Assembly: GCA_015065205.1 (NCBI GenBank) | Contig: SVQS01000109.1 | Location: 1 to 6,574 of the forward strand | Direction of reading: 5' to 3' | Source of the DNA: Oscillospiraceae bacterium | GTDB lineage: Bacteria > Bacillota > Clostridia > Oscillospirales > CAG-272 | DNA: 6,574 nucleotides | Shown: one piece after another, positions 1 to 6,212 of the stretch | Layout of the letters: each line of letters starts with the position of its first letter | How positions within the stretch are numbered: position 1 is the stretch's first letter | The notes under the pieces: generated by a model | Told to the model about the DNA's origin: nothing | Seen by the model: only the letters and a program-made list of their open reading frames with translations | Database searches by the model: none | Position numbers and translations under genes: made by a program

Positions 1-637
1 CAAGACGCAAAATCTTATCCAAAGCGTCACCCGATTTGAAGGGTTCTGCATTGATAGAGAGAACGCCCGCCGACGATGGACGAAGCTGTGCATCAAGGTT
101 GACGCCAACCGTTACACTCTTAATTTCGCGTACGCGACGCGTCAGCTCGTTCAGTTTTTCATTCAGTTCGCGATAGTATGTACTTTCAGCAAGCGTGGTA
201 ACCAATTCCGAGAGTGCAAGGAAAGCAGGGCTTTTCAGCTGACCTTTCACTTCGGTCAAGCACTCGTGCAGAACCTTAACGCTTGAAACGTAAAGTTCGA
301 TTTCGGTAATACTTGAAAGATAATCGTTTGTGTCACCGCTATCCGCTTCCAGGCGGCGCAACTCCATAATATCGTTGAGAACAGGCACGAGCTTATTGAG
401 CATTTCGGTCAGTGCCTCGCAACGAAGCATATCGTCAAATGTGGCAATGCGGTAGCGAATGACCTCGGCATCCATTGTAAAGAACTCTGATAGATCGCGG
501 TTTTTGAGGTTAAAGACCTCAAGAAGCCCCAACTCTTGCAGAGTGAACAGATCGATATCCGGAACATATTCACCGCTGTCGTGCTTTTTACGCAAGGTTT
601 CATTCGGATATATCAGACTAAAGGTGTTAAAATCCAT
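1..637 (-). CDS. MutS-like mismatch-repair family protein, N-terminal part (runs off left edge)
   Basis: This is an open frame of 212 codons from ATG at 637-635 to the window edge, with no stop. A Shine-Dalgarno (AGAAAGGAT) lies about 10 bases upstream of the ATG, and a promoter lies at 671-699. The start reads MDFNTFSLIYPNETLRKK. Around residues 52-68 there is FFTMDAEVIRYRIATFDD, which resembles the 'D-x-x-x-I-x-YR-x-x-x-F-x-D' segment of clostridial MutS-like proteins. Near residues 180-212 there is VTVGVNLDAQLRPSSAGV followed by EPFKSGD, typical of the same group. The middle is helical and charged, fitting the MutS core/lever region (domain III). MutS proteins are ABC-type ATPases acting on mismatched or branched DNA. 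The Walker A ATPase domain would lie beyond the window, so function cannot be confirmed. There is no room for the mismatch-recognition domain I of canonical MutS before this region, so it is more likely a short MutS-related protein than MutS1. The family call is from memory. Confidence 0.72.
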   Translation of the reverse strand, partial: MDFNTFSLIYPNETLRKKHDSGEYVPDIDLFTLQELGLLEVFNLKNRDLSEFFTMDAEVIRYRIATFDDMLRCEALTEMLNKLVPVLNDIMELRRLEADSGDTNDYLSSITEIELYVSSVKVLHECLTEVKGQLKSPAFLALSELVTTLAESTYYRELNEKLNELTRRVREIKSVTVGVNLDAQLRPSSAGVLSINAEPFKSGDALDKILRL

Positions 638-670
638 AACTGAAGGATCCTTTCTTCCAAAACTACCTAT

Positions 671-699
671 AGTATAACATATTTTTTGCGGTTCGTCTA
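671..699 (-). promoter_or_regulatory. SigA-type promoter of the MutS-like gene
   Basis: Read on the minus strand, a TAGACG -35 box (699-694) and a TATACT -10 box (676-671) are separated by 17 bases. A TG dinucleotide one base before the -10 box gives an extended -10 element. The expected transcription start is near 664, leaving a leader of roughly 27 bases before the ATG at 637. Confidence 0.65.
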
Positions 700-731
700 T
701 ACAATGAGAGAAAAAAATCGAAAAAATGCTA

Positions 732-760
732 TTGAAAAAATGGGCAAGGTATTGTATAAT
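732..760 (+). promoter_or_regulatory. SigA-type promoter of the UxaC-like gene, with upstream A-tracts
   Basis: A TTGAAA -35 box (732-737) and a perfect TATAAT -10 box (755-760) are separated by 17 bases. A-tracts at 711-717 and 721-726, about 10 bases apart, lie just upstream of the -35 box, where an UP element would sit. The expected transcription start is near 767. This is downstream of the first start codon of the open frame (TTG at 686), so translation from 686 is unlikely. Confidence 0.75.
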
Positions 761-778
761 AAAATAAAGGAAGAAAGA

Positions 779-796
779 AAGGAGGCAAATGCCGTG
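779..796 (+). promoter_or_regulatory. Ribosome binding site that decides the GTG start at 794
   Basis: AAGGAGG at 779-785 lies 8 bases before GTG (794-796), which is ideal spacing. The other candidate starts in this frame lie upstream of, or within, the promoter. An out-of-frame ATG at 789 is only 3 bases from the site and stops after two codons. Confidence 0.75.
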
Positions 797-1825
797 ACCT
801 TTGATACCTTTTTGCCGGATTATGGCATTTTGCCGTCCGCATATTTTGAAAGAAGTGCTATCACAAACCCAATAGAACTTTTTTGGAGCGATGAGCTTCT
901 TGCCCTCTTGCGCCTTTGCGGTCAAAAAGAGGAAATGGTAGGGGAGCGCGCCTCGGATTATGACCGCTTTCTATCCATTTGTCGTTCTTTGCCGCTTTTA
1001 GAGGGGCACTCCACACGAGCTTGGATCGCATCGATTTTGGAAGAATACTTCAACTTAAAAGAACTCCCCACAGAGGAGACCACCCCCACCGCGTGGAAAA
1101 ACATTTGCGCCGGTCTTATGCAAAAGCCACTTTCGCCGCAAGAGTTTGTGAGCGGTGCGTGGTTGTGTGACGCTTTAGTTGTTCCAACCTATCTACCTCA
1201 TAATGTCACGCCCGTTCTCAATGCAAATTTGTTGCTCAATACAACTGCCCAAAACGCCACTGTGTGGAGCGAGGAGATCGCCGCGACCGTCGAGCATTTT
1301 GCAGAGCACGGATGCCCCAAAATTGTGTTGCAATTACCAAACGACTTTGCTTTTATTGCGCCATCGGTTTATCATATTGATAAGTGCTTGCAAAGCGCAA
1401 AGCACAGTCGCGATGCTGACAACTTGTTGCTTTGTCAACTAATGCGTGAGCTCTCAAGCGTTGCACAACAAAACAAGCTTTTGCTCCTTCTCGTTTGCAA
1501 AGCCAATGCCGGCGAAGTTTCAAATCTTTTGGAATATTGCGAAAACTCTGTTGGGCTCCCTCGCGTTTGTTGGAGCTTACGAGAGGTAAGGGAAGCACAC
1601 GCACTTTTGACCTTTACCGCAAAGCCGCGCAAGAACGAAATCTTTGCAGCTTTGCCGTATGAAACAATAATGACCGAGCACGAGCTTTTTGATGCTCTCG
1701 AATCTTGGCAAGTACGCTATCCTGTTGGTAGATTGTGCTTTCTAACGGCTCGCGATCTTCGTCAAACTCCCCACGCGCAAGCACATATTAGAGATATGTT
1801 GCAAAACGGCAAAACAAAAATCTAA
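794..1825 (+). CDS. Degenerate uronate isomerase (UxaC-like) homologue, probable pseudoenzyme
   Basis: This is a 343-residue protein starting at GTG. Residues 40-59, ending in ASDYDRF, align without gaps to the UxaC stretch with consensus RANGVDEKYITGDASDYEKF. The next ~29 residues (SLP, then G71, W77, YF at 85-86) match the following 'P..GNPLYHW..LEL.RYFGI' segment. VVPTYLP (129-135) falls where UxaC has CTTDDP, FAEHGC (169-174) where it has FHEHGCRASDHG, and FLTARDLRQTPHAQAHIRD (316-334) where it has LTDSRSF...RHEYFRR. UxaC (PF02614, amidohydrolase superfamily) interconverts glucuronate with fructuronate and galacturonate with tagaturonate. Here the N-terminal metal motif DYHCHL reads DYGIL, the SDH residues are absent, and TDSR has become TARD. 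It is also about 120 residues shorter than usual UxaC (~465). Catalysis therefore seems lost, and a binding or regulatory role is only a guess. It has no signal peptide or membrane segment. It is probably monocistronic or read through into the next gene, as no clear terminator follows. The homology is from remembered consensus. Confidence 0.68.
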   Translation: MTFDTFLPDYGILPSAYFERSAITNPIELFWSDELLALLRLCGQKEEMVGERASDYDRFLSICRSLPLLEGHSTRAWIASILEEYFNLKELPTEETTPTAWKNICAGLMQKPLSPQEFVSGAWLCDALVVPTYLPHNVTPVLNANLLLNTTAQNATVWSEEIAATVEHFAEHGCPKIVLQLPNDFAFIAPSVYHIDKCLQSAKHSRDADNLLLCQLMRELSSVAQQNKLLLLLVCKANAGEVSNLLEYCENSVGLPRVCWSLREVREAHALLTFTAKPRKNEIFAALPYETIMTEHELFDALESWQVRYPVGRLCFLTARDLRQTPHAQAHIRDMLQNGKTKI

Positions 1826-1853
1826 AATCCGCTAAAAAAAGCGAAAAAATCTA

Positions 1854-1887
1854 TTGCAAACGCAATTTTCGTATGCTATAATATAAT
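1854..1887 (+). promoter_or_regulatory. Strong extended -10 promoter of the membrane protein gene
   Basis: TTGCAA (1854-1859) and TATAAT (1877-1882) are separated by 17 bases. TG at 1874-1875 plus one base gives an extended -10 box. A second TATAAT (1882-1887) overlaps the first by one base. The predicted start lies near 1890, giving a short leader of about 35 bases. Confidence 0.78.
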
Positions 1888-1926
1888 AAGAGTACGCTTA
1901 TAGGTAAAAAGAAAGGATAATGAAAT

Positions 1927-2592
1927 ATGACCTCAATTCTCAAAAAATATCTTCCTACAATCATGGCAGTTACTGCCGTTATATCCTTTGTCGGTGCCAT
2001 TTTGATTTTGGCGATTCCGGTCGCGCGCGCCGACGTGCCCTATAAGCAGGTTCTGGGTATTATCATTGCGGTGTTTATGTTCCTTTTGTCGGCACTCATC
2101 GCCGTCTATCTTTGGCTCAACCGCGACACCGAGCCCAACTTCTTTCTCTTTGACCGTCAAAGAAAGCGCAATATCTCCATCGATGATCTGACCTTTAAGT
2201 TTGCCAACGAGCGTTTGTCCTTCTTGCTCACAACTGTTAGCCAGTCTCCTGAGGAGTTGTGGCGTGAGGACGTTCTTGAGAACGAGCTCAAGCTGGGCTA
2301 CCGCAAGGTTTACCGTCCGCTCATCGCTTATAAGATGCTTTACGACTTGGCCGATAAGAACGTTGATTCCTATTGGGAATATCTCCAAACCGCAACTCCC
2401 GAAACCGTTCTTTCTATCGCGCGTGCGCTGGAGCAGGCAGGAGAGACCGAAATGGTTAAGGCTTTCGTTTTTATTATGGAAAATTACCGCGGCGAGCCCG
2501 CAAAAATTCGCAACTTTGTTCTCGGCAACCAAAAGTACATCCGCGGCAGAATTATGGCTTACATCAAGCGTAATATTGAATTGTTTTATTAA
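1927..2592 (+). CDS. Two-helix membrane protein with cytoplasmic helical domain, unknown function
   Basis: This is a 221-residue protein starting at ATG 1927, with AGAAAGGA (1910-1917) 9 bases upstream. An out-of-frame ATG at 1920 is too close to that site. Two hydrophobic helices are clear, at about residues 9-33 and 41-64, joined by a short loop (RADVPYK). Lysines precede the first helix and an RQRKR cluster follows the second, so by the positive-inside rule both ends should be cytoplasmic. Residues ~70-221 are soluble, charged and largely alpha-helical, with no catalytic motif I recognise. No signal-peptidase or lipobox site is convincing. It has its own strong promoter and is followed within 10 bases by a perfect palindrome. 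An anti-sigma role for the ECF protein downstream is conceivable, but nothing supports it: the two genes are separated by a terminator and a new promoter. I do not recognise a named family. Confidence 0.85.
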   Translation: MTSILKKYLPTIMAVTAVISFVGAILILAIPVARADVPYKQVLGIIIAVFMFLLSALIAVYLWLNRDTEPNFFLFDRQRKRNISIDDLTFKFANERLSFLLTTVSQSPEELWREDVLENELKLGYRKVYRPLIAYKMLYDLADKNVDSYWEYLQTATPETVLSIARALEQAGETEMVKAFVFIMENYRGEPAKIRNFVLGNQKYIRGRIMAYIKRNIELFY

Positions 2593-2598
2593 AGGATT

Positions 2599-2655
2599 TG
2601 TGGGGAAAACTTCTTGCAAGAAGTTTTCCCCACACCCCTTTCAAGAACTCTTGCA
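2599..2655 (-). repeat. Palindromic intergenic repeat, copy 1
   Basis: A perfect 36-base palindrome spans 2599-2634 (18-base arms centred at 2616/2617; outer part TGTGGGG, inner part CTTCTTG/CAAGAAG). It is followed by CCCCTTT and then CAAGAA (2642-2647), which repeats the inner 3' arm. It begins 6 bases after the stop codon of the membrane protein gene. A second, diverged copy occurs at 6213-6268 in the opposite orientation. Each copy lies just 3' of a gene and in the same sense relative to that gene. The layout suggests a transcript 3'-end hairpin or a REP-like repeat. There is no adjacent T-run, so a classical terminator is less likely. Confidence 0.8.
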
Positions 2656-2677
2656 CTAAAAAGTAAAAAATCAAAGC

Positions 2678-2710
2678 GGAACAACCAATGGTTGTTTCTT
2701 TCTTTCTGCT
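2678..2710 (+). terminator. Probable intrinsic terminator after the membrane protein gene
   Basis: AACAACCA (2680-2687) pairs with TGGTTGTT (2689-2696), and the stem can extend by a G-U and a G-C pair to 2678/2698. A pyrimidine-rich, T-heavy tract (TTTCTTTCTTTCTGCTTTTT) follows. The tract is not a pure T-run, which lowers confidence. The first ATG of the downstream open frame (2688) lies in the hairpin loop, another reason to reject that start. Confidence 0.5.
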
Positions 2711-2734
2711 TTTTCACCTTTTTTCTTCATTTTA

Positions 2735-2743
2735 TGTTATAAT
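2735..2743 (+). promoter_or_regulatory. Extended -10 promoter of the ECF sigma gene
   Basis: TGT followed by TATAAT (2738-2743) forms a perfect extended -10 element. No good -35 box exists at normal spacing; the region is only T-rich, and TTCACC at 2713 would need a 19-base spacer. Transcription would start near 2750 and give a leader of about 118 bases before the TTG start at 2868. Confidence 0.6.
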
Positions 2744-2769
2744 AAAAGGGCAACAAAGTTCCACTAAAA

Positions 2770-2857
2770 AAATTTTCCATTTTACCCAACCTTTCGGGCA
2801 CATTTTGTGTCTTAAAGACAAGCGCTCAAAAATGGAAATTTCCAAAACAACGAAAGG
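2770..2857 (+). promoter_or_regulatory. Structured leader with possible RBS-sequestering pseudoknot
   Basis: AAATTTTCCATTTT (2770-2783) pairs with AAAATGGAAATTT (2829-2841) to give 13 base pairs with one bulged T. The 45-base loop holds a small palindrome, TGTCTTAAAGACA (2808-2820), and CCTTTCG (2790-2796). The latter is perfectly complementary to CGAAAGG (2851-2857), which contains most of the ribosome binding site of the sigma gene. Pairing of a loop with sequence 3' of its stem is the H-type pseudoknot topology and would hide the binding site. This is read from sequence only. It matches no riboswitch class that I recognise. Confidence 0.4.
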
Positions 2858-2870
2858 AGAGCACGTATTG
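2853..2870 (+). promoter_or_regulatory. Ribosome binding site that decides the TTG start at 2868
   Basis: AAAGGAGA (2853-2860) lies 7-8 bases before TTG (2868-2870). The earlier in-frame ATGs lie in a terminator loop upstream of the promoter (2688) or in a stem with no Shine-Dalgarno (2832). Confidence 0.7.
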
Positions 2871-5800
2871 CTTTATCGAGAACAAAATGACGAAACCTTG
2901 GTAATGCTGACCTTGGCAGGCAATCAAGATGCCTACGAGGGGCTGGTTTTGCGTTATCAAAAGGCGGTTCTTGCATCGGCACTGTCTGTTACGCACAGAG
3001 AGTTTATGGCTGAGGATGCCGCGCAGGACGCTTTTGTAACGGCATGGATGAAGCTGGATACCTTGCAGGAACCATCGAAATTCGCTCCTTGGGTCTGCCG
3101 CATCGCCAAAAACTGTGCCTTAAATATGCTGGGGCGTTACCGCGACTTTTTGCCATTCGAGGACCTCGAAAACCTCAATCTTACCGAAGAGCAGGCACAA
3201 AATCCTGCCGAGCTTTACGCGCGCTCCCAAGAGGATGAGGAACTACACCAAACCATCAAAAAGCTTTCCAAAAAGGTTAGAACCGTTATCTACCTTCATT
3301 ATTTTGAGGGGCTTTCTATTGCAGAAATTGCCGATAGAATGCGCACCTCGGTTGGAACGGTCAAATGGCAGCTTCACGATGGCAGAAAAAAGATTCGAAA
3401 GGAACTTTGTGCAATGAATGAAACTTGGAACGATACGCTGGTTCAGCGTGTAATGAAGAAGGTAGAAGAGCTCAAGGCGTGGAAGTTTAAGAACAGCAAA
3501 AACGGTTTTGAGGTCATCTATCGTGACGTGCTTGCCGAGGTAGAAGAACTGCCCGAATCGCAAGCAAAATACCATGCCCTTGCCGACGTGCTGATGCGTG
3601 GTTGGTGGTGGATACCGGGCAAGGAGAACGACGCCCTCTTTGAACGCATCAGAGATGCTGCAGAACGCGGCAAAAATGAGGAAGTAATGGAGTTTGTCGC
3701 AATTCGCGAGGGGAATTCCTTGAGTGGAAAAGCAAAAATCGAGTTTATTCGCGACAAACAAATTCCTCGCTACGAAAACAGCGAATTTAAGAGTGTATTG
3801 GCTCGCTTGTGGTTGGCTTTGGGTACAATCCTGTGTGAGGAAAAGCAATACGATGAAGCTCGTGAGGCATATCAAAAAATTCTTACCATTGTTCCCAAAT
3901 CCAATATACTCTACACCGTAGCAAAAATGTATTCCAAAGTGGTGGATCGCTATGAGGAGGCATATCTTACCAAAAACTCCCGTCGTTTCTGTGTTAGGGG
4001 CGGTGCGGTTGAACTACGCCGTGTAGATAGTGATTTCCGACATTATTCAGGCTTTTTGGATAGCATTGGTATGCTGTATGGTTACCCTTGGGCGGCAGAT
4101 AATACTTTGTGGACCGCCTCTCGTTTGGATGGTGCTTTTACAACAAATCTTGCAGTTGGCGAAAGCGCAACCGCATCTGACGGGACTATTGTAACCTTTG
4201 CAGCCGACAACGAGAGTGTACAGACTCCTGCCGCGCACTTTGAAGGATGTCAACTGTGGGTAACGCAACGGCACTTCCGCGATGAAATCTACAGCACGTG
4301 GTATAAGGATGGTGTCGGTATTGTAAAGCAGGAAATTTATGAAGATTCCGCAACCGATGTTCGCTATCTCAAGAACTATTCTGTTCGCGGTCAGGGACTT
4401 TTGCCGTTGGTAGAAGGTAACACGTGGGAGTATGTTTCCAATTACAAAGAAAACGCCCTCTCTGTCAGTAACCGCATCACTGTCACCTATGCCGACGAGG
4501 ATACTGCCATTCTTTCTCGCCTTACCGAGATAGAGCGCATTTCCTACGACCGCGATTCTTGGCATGATATGATTATGCAAATTCGTTGTGAGTATTGGCA
4601 AGAAGGGGAAAACGGTAGAGAATTGATTGCCGACGTTTCCGATGCTTGTAACCGCGCCGAAGAACTCGCCAAAACGCCGATGGAAAAGGCGCACACCCGT
4701 GCAGCTTGCTCGGTTGCACGCCGTATTATGGCAACTGACCCAGAATTTAACAAAGAGCACACCGCAACCGGACATTGGAATTTCTTTACTCGCGAAGATG
4801 TGCAACAAAAAGAAGGAATGGCTCGCCTTGCCGGACGCAGCGGTCGTTGGTCCTTTGAATGGAAGCACGTGGGCGCCGATACGGATGCACATCCGCTGTT
4901 GCAGAACGACATTCTCGGTATTCTGCAGGATGCAACCGACTGCATTTGGTCGGATGAATGGCGCGTAGGTGCCGAACCGACGGCACGCTTCGAACTTTGG
5001 GGATACTATCCTATGATTACCAAAATCACTTGCACGGTATCCGAGCCCATTACAACAAAGGCAGGCACCTTTGAGGATTGCATCAAGCTTGAACTCAATA
5101 TCAGTGGCCTTGAAAAGCAACCCGGACTTGATTACCGCGGTGGCAAAAAGGAGTATTATTTTGCCCGTGGCATCGGTATTGTTCGTATGGTAAGTGAATA
5201 CTGCAAAGGCACTCGCAAGGCGATTTATGACCTGACCTCTTACAAAGGCACCGGTGAAGGCTATATGCCCATAGCAGACGGTCTTATCCGCCGCTATGAT
5301 GGCATCGGATTTACCGATGGCTACATTGGCGGAGCTGAATACGAATATGTTGCAGACCCCACCGACGGACACATCGTTATCTTTGTCGACCGCACGGGTA
5401 TTCGCAACTTGCCGCCTCCCATTAGCCGCTATGCTTCTGTTCACGGTGAAACCGTTGAAGAAGAACTTTGGAAAGAGGGCAAAAAGGACGAGAGCAACAT
5501 TCAGCACCATCTTAACTCCCTGCGCTTGATGATGCACCATCTCGGCAGAACGCATCGCTCACGTTGCACACCCGAGCAAGCTGTTGCGTGGTGGAAGCAC
5601 CGCGCCGCACTCATCGAAAGCTTTGGTGAGGATGGGGAAGTTCCCGAAGGTTGGCTTGGTACTTATGCCGACTCGCTTCTTATCGTGGCTCTCGCATCCT
5701 TTGGATGCGGCAAAACCGACGAAGGCTATGCACTCCTCGAACGCGTATTCGAGATTTATCCCAAGTGGCTTGCAATTCCCAAGGGAGAAGAACTTGCACT

Positions 5801-6044
5801 CGATGACAGCCACATCTTTGGCGGTATCAAGCTCATCAAGGGTGAGAAGATGTTCCGTCTGCCCAACGGCGAAAAAGAGTGGGGCGTGCTCAATAGTATG
5901 CTCTTCACACTTCCCAATGCGCGCCGCTTGCACGAGGCTCTGACCAAAGAGAGCGGTTGGGAATGGTTTGATAGCGTCCGCGAGGATGAACGCTTCCAAA
6001 CCTTTGTCGCTCGTGCGAAAGAGATTGAAGAACAATACAAATAA
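2868..6044 (+). CDS. Giant ECF-type sigma-70 factor fused to TPR-like and duplicated beta-rich domains
   Basis: This is a 1058-residue protein from TTG. Residues ~8-88 are an ECF sigma region 2, with AEDAAQDAFVTAW (48-60) as the helix that binds core polymerase and reads the -10 box. Residues ~125-182 are sigma region 4, with the helix-turn-helix LSIAEIADRMRTSVGTVKW (149-167). ECF factors are usually about 160-200 residues, and this one carries some 870 more. Residues ~184-310 are helical. A TPR-like unit (LWLALGTILCEEKQYDEAR, then AYQKIL) sits at 314-339. Residues ~410-860 are beta-rich with two related modules, each with an FE(G/D)C motif (458-461, 735-738) followed by a G(V/I)GIV motif (482-486, 768-772). 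Residues ~875-1058 are again helical. There are no membrane segments or signal peptide, so it should be cytoplasmic. It has its own promoter and terminator and no adjacent gene recognisable as an anti-sigma factor. I infer a one-piece sensor and sigma factor; the ligand is unknown. The sigma call is strong, and the C-terminal domains are not assigned to a family. Confidence 0.88.
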   Translation: MLYREQNDETLVMLTLAGNQDAYEGLVLRYQKAVLASALSVTHREFMAEDAAQDAFVTAWMKLDTLQEPSKFAPWVCRIAKNCALNMLGRYRDFLPFEDLENLNLTEEQAQNPAELYARSQEDEELHQTIKKLSKKVRTVIYLHYFEGLSIAEIADRMRTSVGTVKWQLHDGRKKIRKELCAMNETWNDTLVQRVMKKVEELKAWKFKNSKNGFEVIYRDVLAEVEELPESQAKYHALADVLMRGWWWIPGKENDALFERIRDAAERGKNEEVMEFVAIREGNSLSGKAKIEFIRDKQIPRYENSEFKSVLARLWLALGTILCEEKQYDEAREAYQKILTIVPKSNILYTVAKMYSKVVDRYEEAYLTKNSRRFCVRGGAVELRRVDSDFRHYSGFLDSIGMLYGYPWAADNTLWTASRLDGAFTTNLAVGESATASDGTIVTFAADNESVQTPAAHFEGCQLWVTQRHFRDEIYSTWYKDGVGIVKQEIYEDSATDVRYLKNYSVRGQGLLPLVEGNTWEYVSNYKENALSVSNRITVTYADEDTAILSRLTEIERISYDRDSWHDMIMQIRCEYWQEGENGRELIADVSDACNRAEELAKTPMEKAHTRAACSVARRIMATDPEFNKEHTATGHWNFFTREDVQQKEGMARLAGRSGRWSFEWKHVGADTDAHPLLQNDILGILQDATDCIWSDEWRVGAEPTARFELWGYYPMITKITCTVSEPITTKAGTFEDCIKLELNISGLEKQPGLDYRGGKKEYYFARGIGIVRMVSEYCKGTRKAIYDLTSYKGTGEGYMPIADGLIRRYDGIGFTDGYIGGAEYEYVADPTDGHIVIFVDRTGIRNLPPPISRYASVHGETVEEELWKEGKKDESNIQHHLNSLRLMMHHLGRTHRSRCTPEQAVAWWKHRAALIESFGEDGEVPEGWLGTYADSLLIVALASFGCGKTDEGYALLERVFEIYPKWLAIPKGEELALDDSHIFGGIKLIKGEKMFRLPNGEKEWGVLNSMLFTLPNARRLHEALTKESGWEWFDSVREDERFQTFVARAKEIEEQYK

Positions 6045-6050
6045 ACCAAA

Positions 6051-6085
6051 GGGGAGCTCCAATCGGAGCTCCCCAAATCGTTTTT
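6051..6085 (+). terminator. Intrinsic terminator after the ECF sigma gene
   Basis: GGGGAGCTCC (6051-6060) pairs perfectly with GGAGCTCCCC (6065-6074) around an AATC loop, 6 bases after the TAA stop. A TTTTT run starts 6 bases after the stem (6081-6085). The gap between stem and T-run is larger than ideal, so termination may be partial. Confidence 0.6.
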
Positions 6086-6107
6086 GGTGGTGTTATTCAA
6101 CTCTCTT

Positions 6108-6177
6108 AGCGGATAGGGTTAGTGGCCCCTAGCCGCTCGTGACAGCAAAAGCGAGGTTTTACCTCGCGTCGACTGTC
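6108..6177. other. Unexplained structured intergenic segment (two hairpins)
   Basis: Hairpin A pairs AGCGG (6108-6112) and TAGGG (6114-6118) with CCCTA (6127-6131) and CCGCT (6133-6137), with one A/G mismatch between the two helices and an 8-base loop. Hairpin B pairs GCGAGGT (6151-6157) with ACCTCGC (6161-6167) around a TTT loop. It is enclosed by a further GACAG (6141-6145) / CTGTC (6173-6177) pairing. Neither hairpin has a following T-run on either strand. The strand is undetermined. It could be part of a small RNA, a processing or stability element, or a repeat. It matches no RNA family that I recognise. Confidence 0.45.
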
Positions 6178-6212
6178 TGTATGTGAACTGACAAATTTAT
6201 TTCTATATCTGT

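Noticed and set aside
686..793. N-terminal extension of the UxaC-like gene from TTG 686
   Set aside because: The promoter at 732-760 and the ribosome binding site at 779-785 lie inside it, and the extra residues are lysine-rich, low-complexity translation of A-tracts.
789..797. Two-codon open frame (ATG CCG TGA) overlapping the GTG start as GTGA, suggesting translational coupling
   Set aside because: The ATG is only 3 bases from the Shine-Dalgarno, and nothing else supports a leader peptide; most likely chance.
1831..1850. Small hairpin (CGCT/AGCG) after the UxaC-like gene as a terminator
   Set aside because: The stem has only four pairs and is followed by A residues on the plus strand, so it would not terminate that gene.
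1933..2619. Minus-strand open frame of 228 codons opposite the membrane protein gene
   Set aside because: It is slightly longer than the plus-strand gene, but it starts inside the palindromic repeat. The plus frame has a promoter, a ribosome binding site and two clear membrane helices.
2678..2683. GGAACA resembling an ECF-type -35 box upstream of the sigma gene (possible autoregulation)
   Set aside because: No CGT-type -10 element lies at 16-17 bases, and the bases belong to the terminator stem.
2688..2867. N-terminal extension of the sigma gene from ATG 2688, including a hydrophobic stretch resembling a signal peptide
   Set aside because: The stretch (VVSFFLLFHLF) is translation of a T-rich terminator tail and lies upstream of the -10 box. 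A cytoplasmic sigma factor should not have a signal peptide.
4047..5555. Minus-strand open frame of 502 codons inside the sigma gene
   Set aside because: It is fully antisense to a frame with recognisable sigma domains upstream and continuous protein-like sequence. It has no Shine-Dalgarno or promoter that I can see, and its translation shows no recognisable domain.
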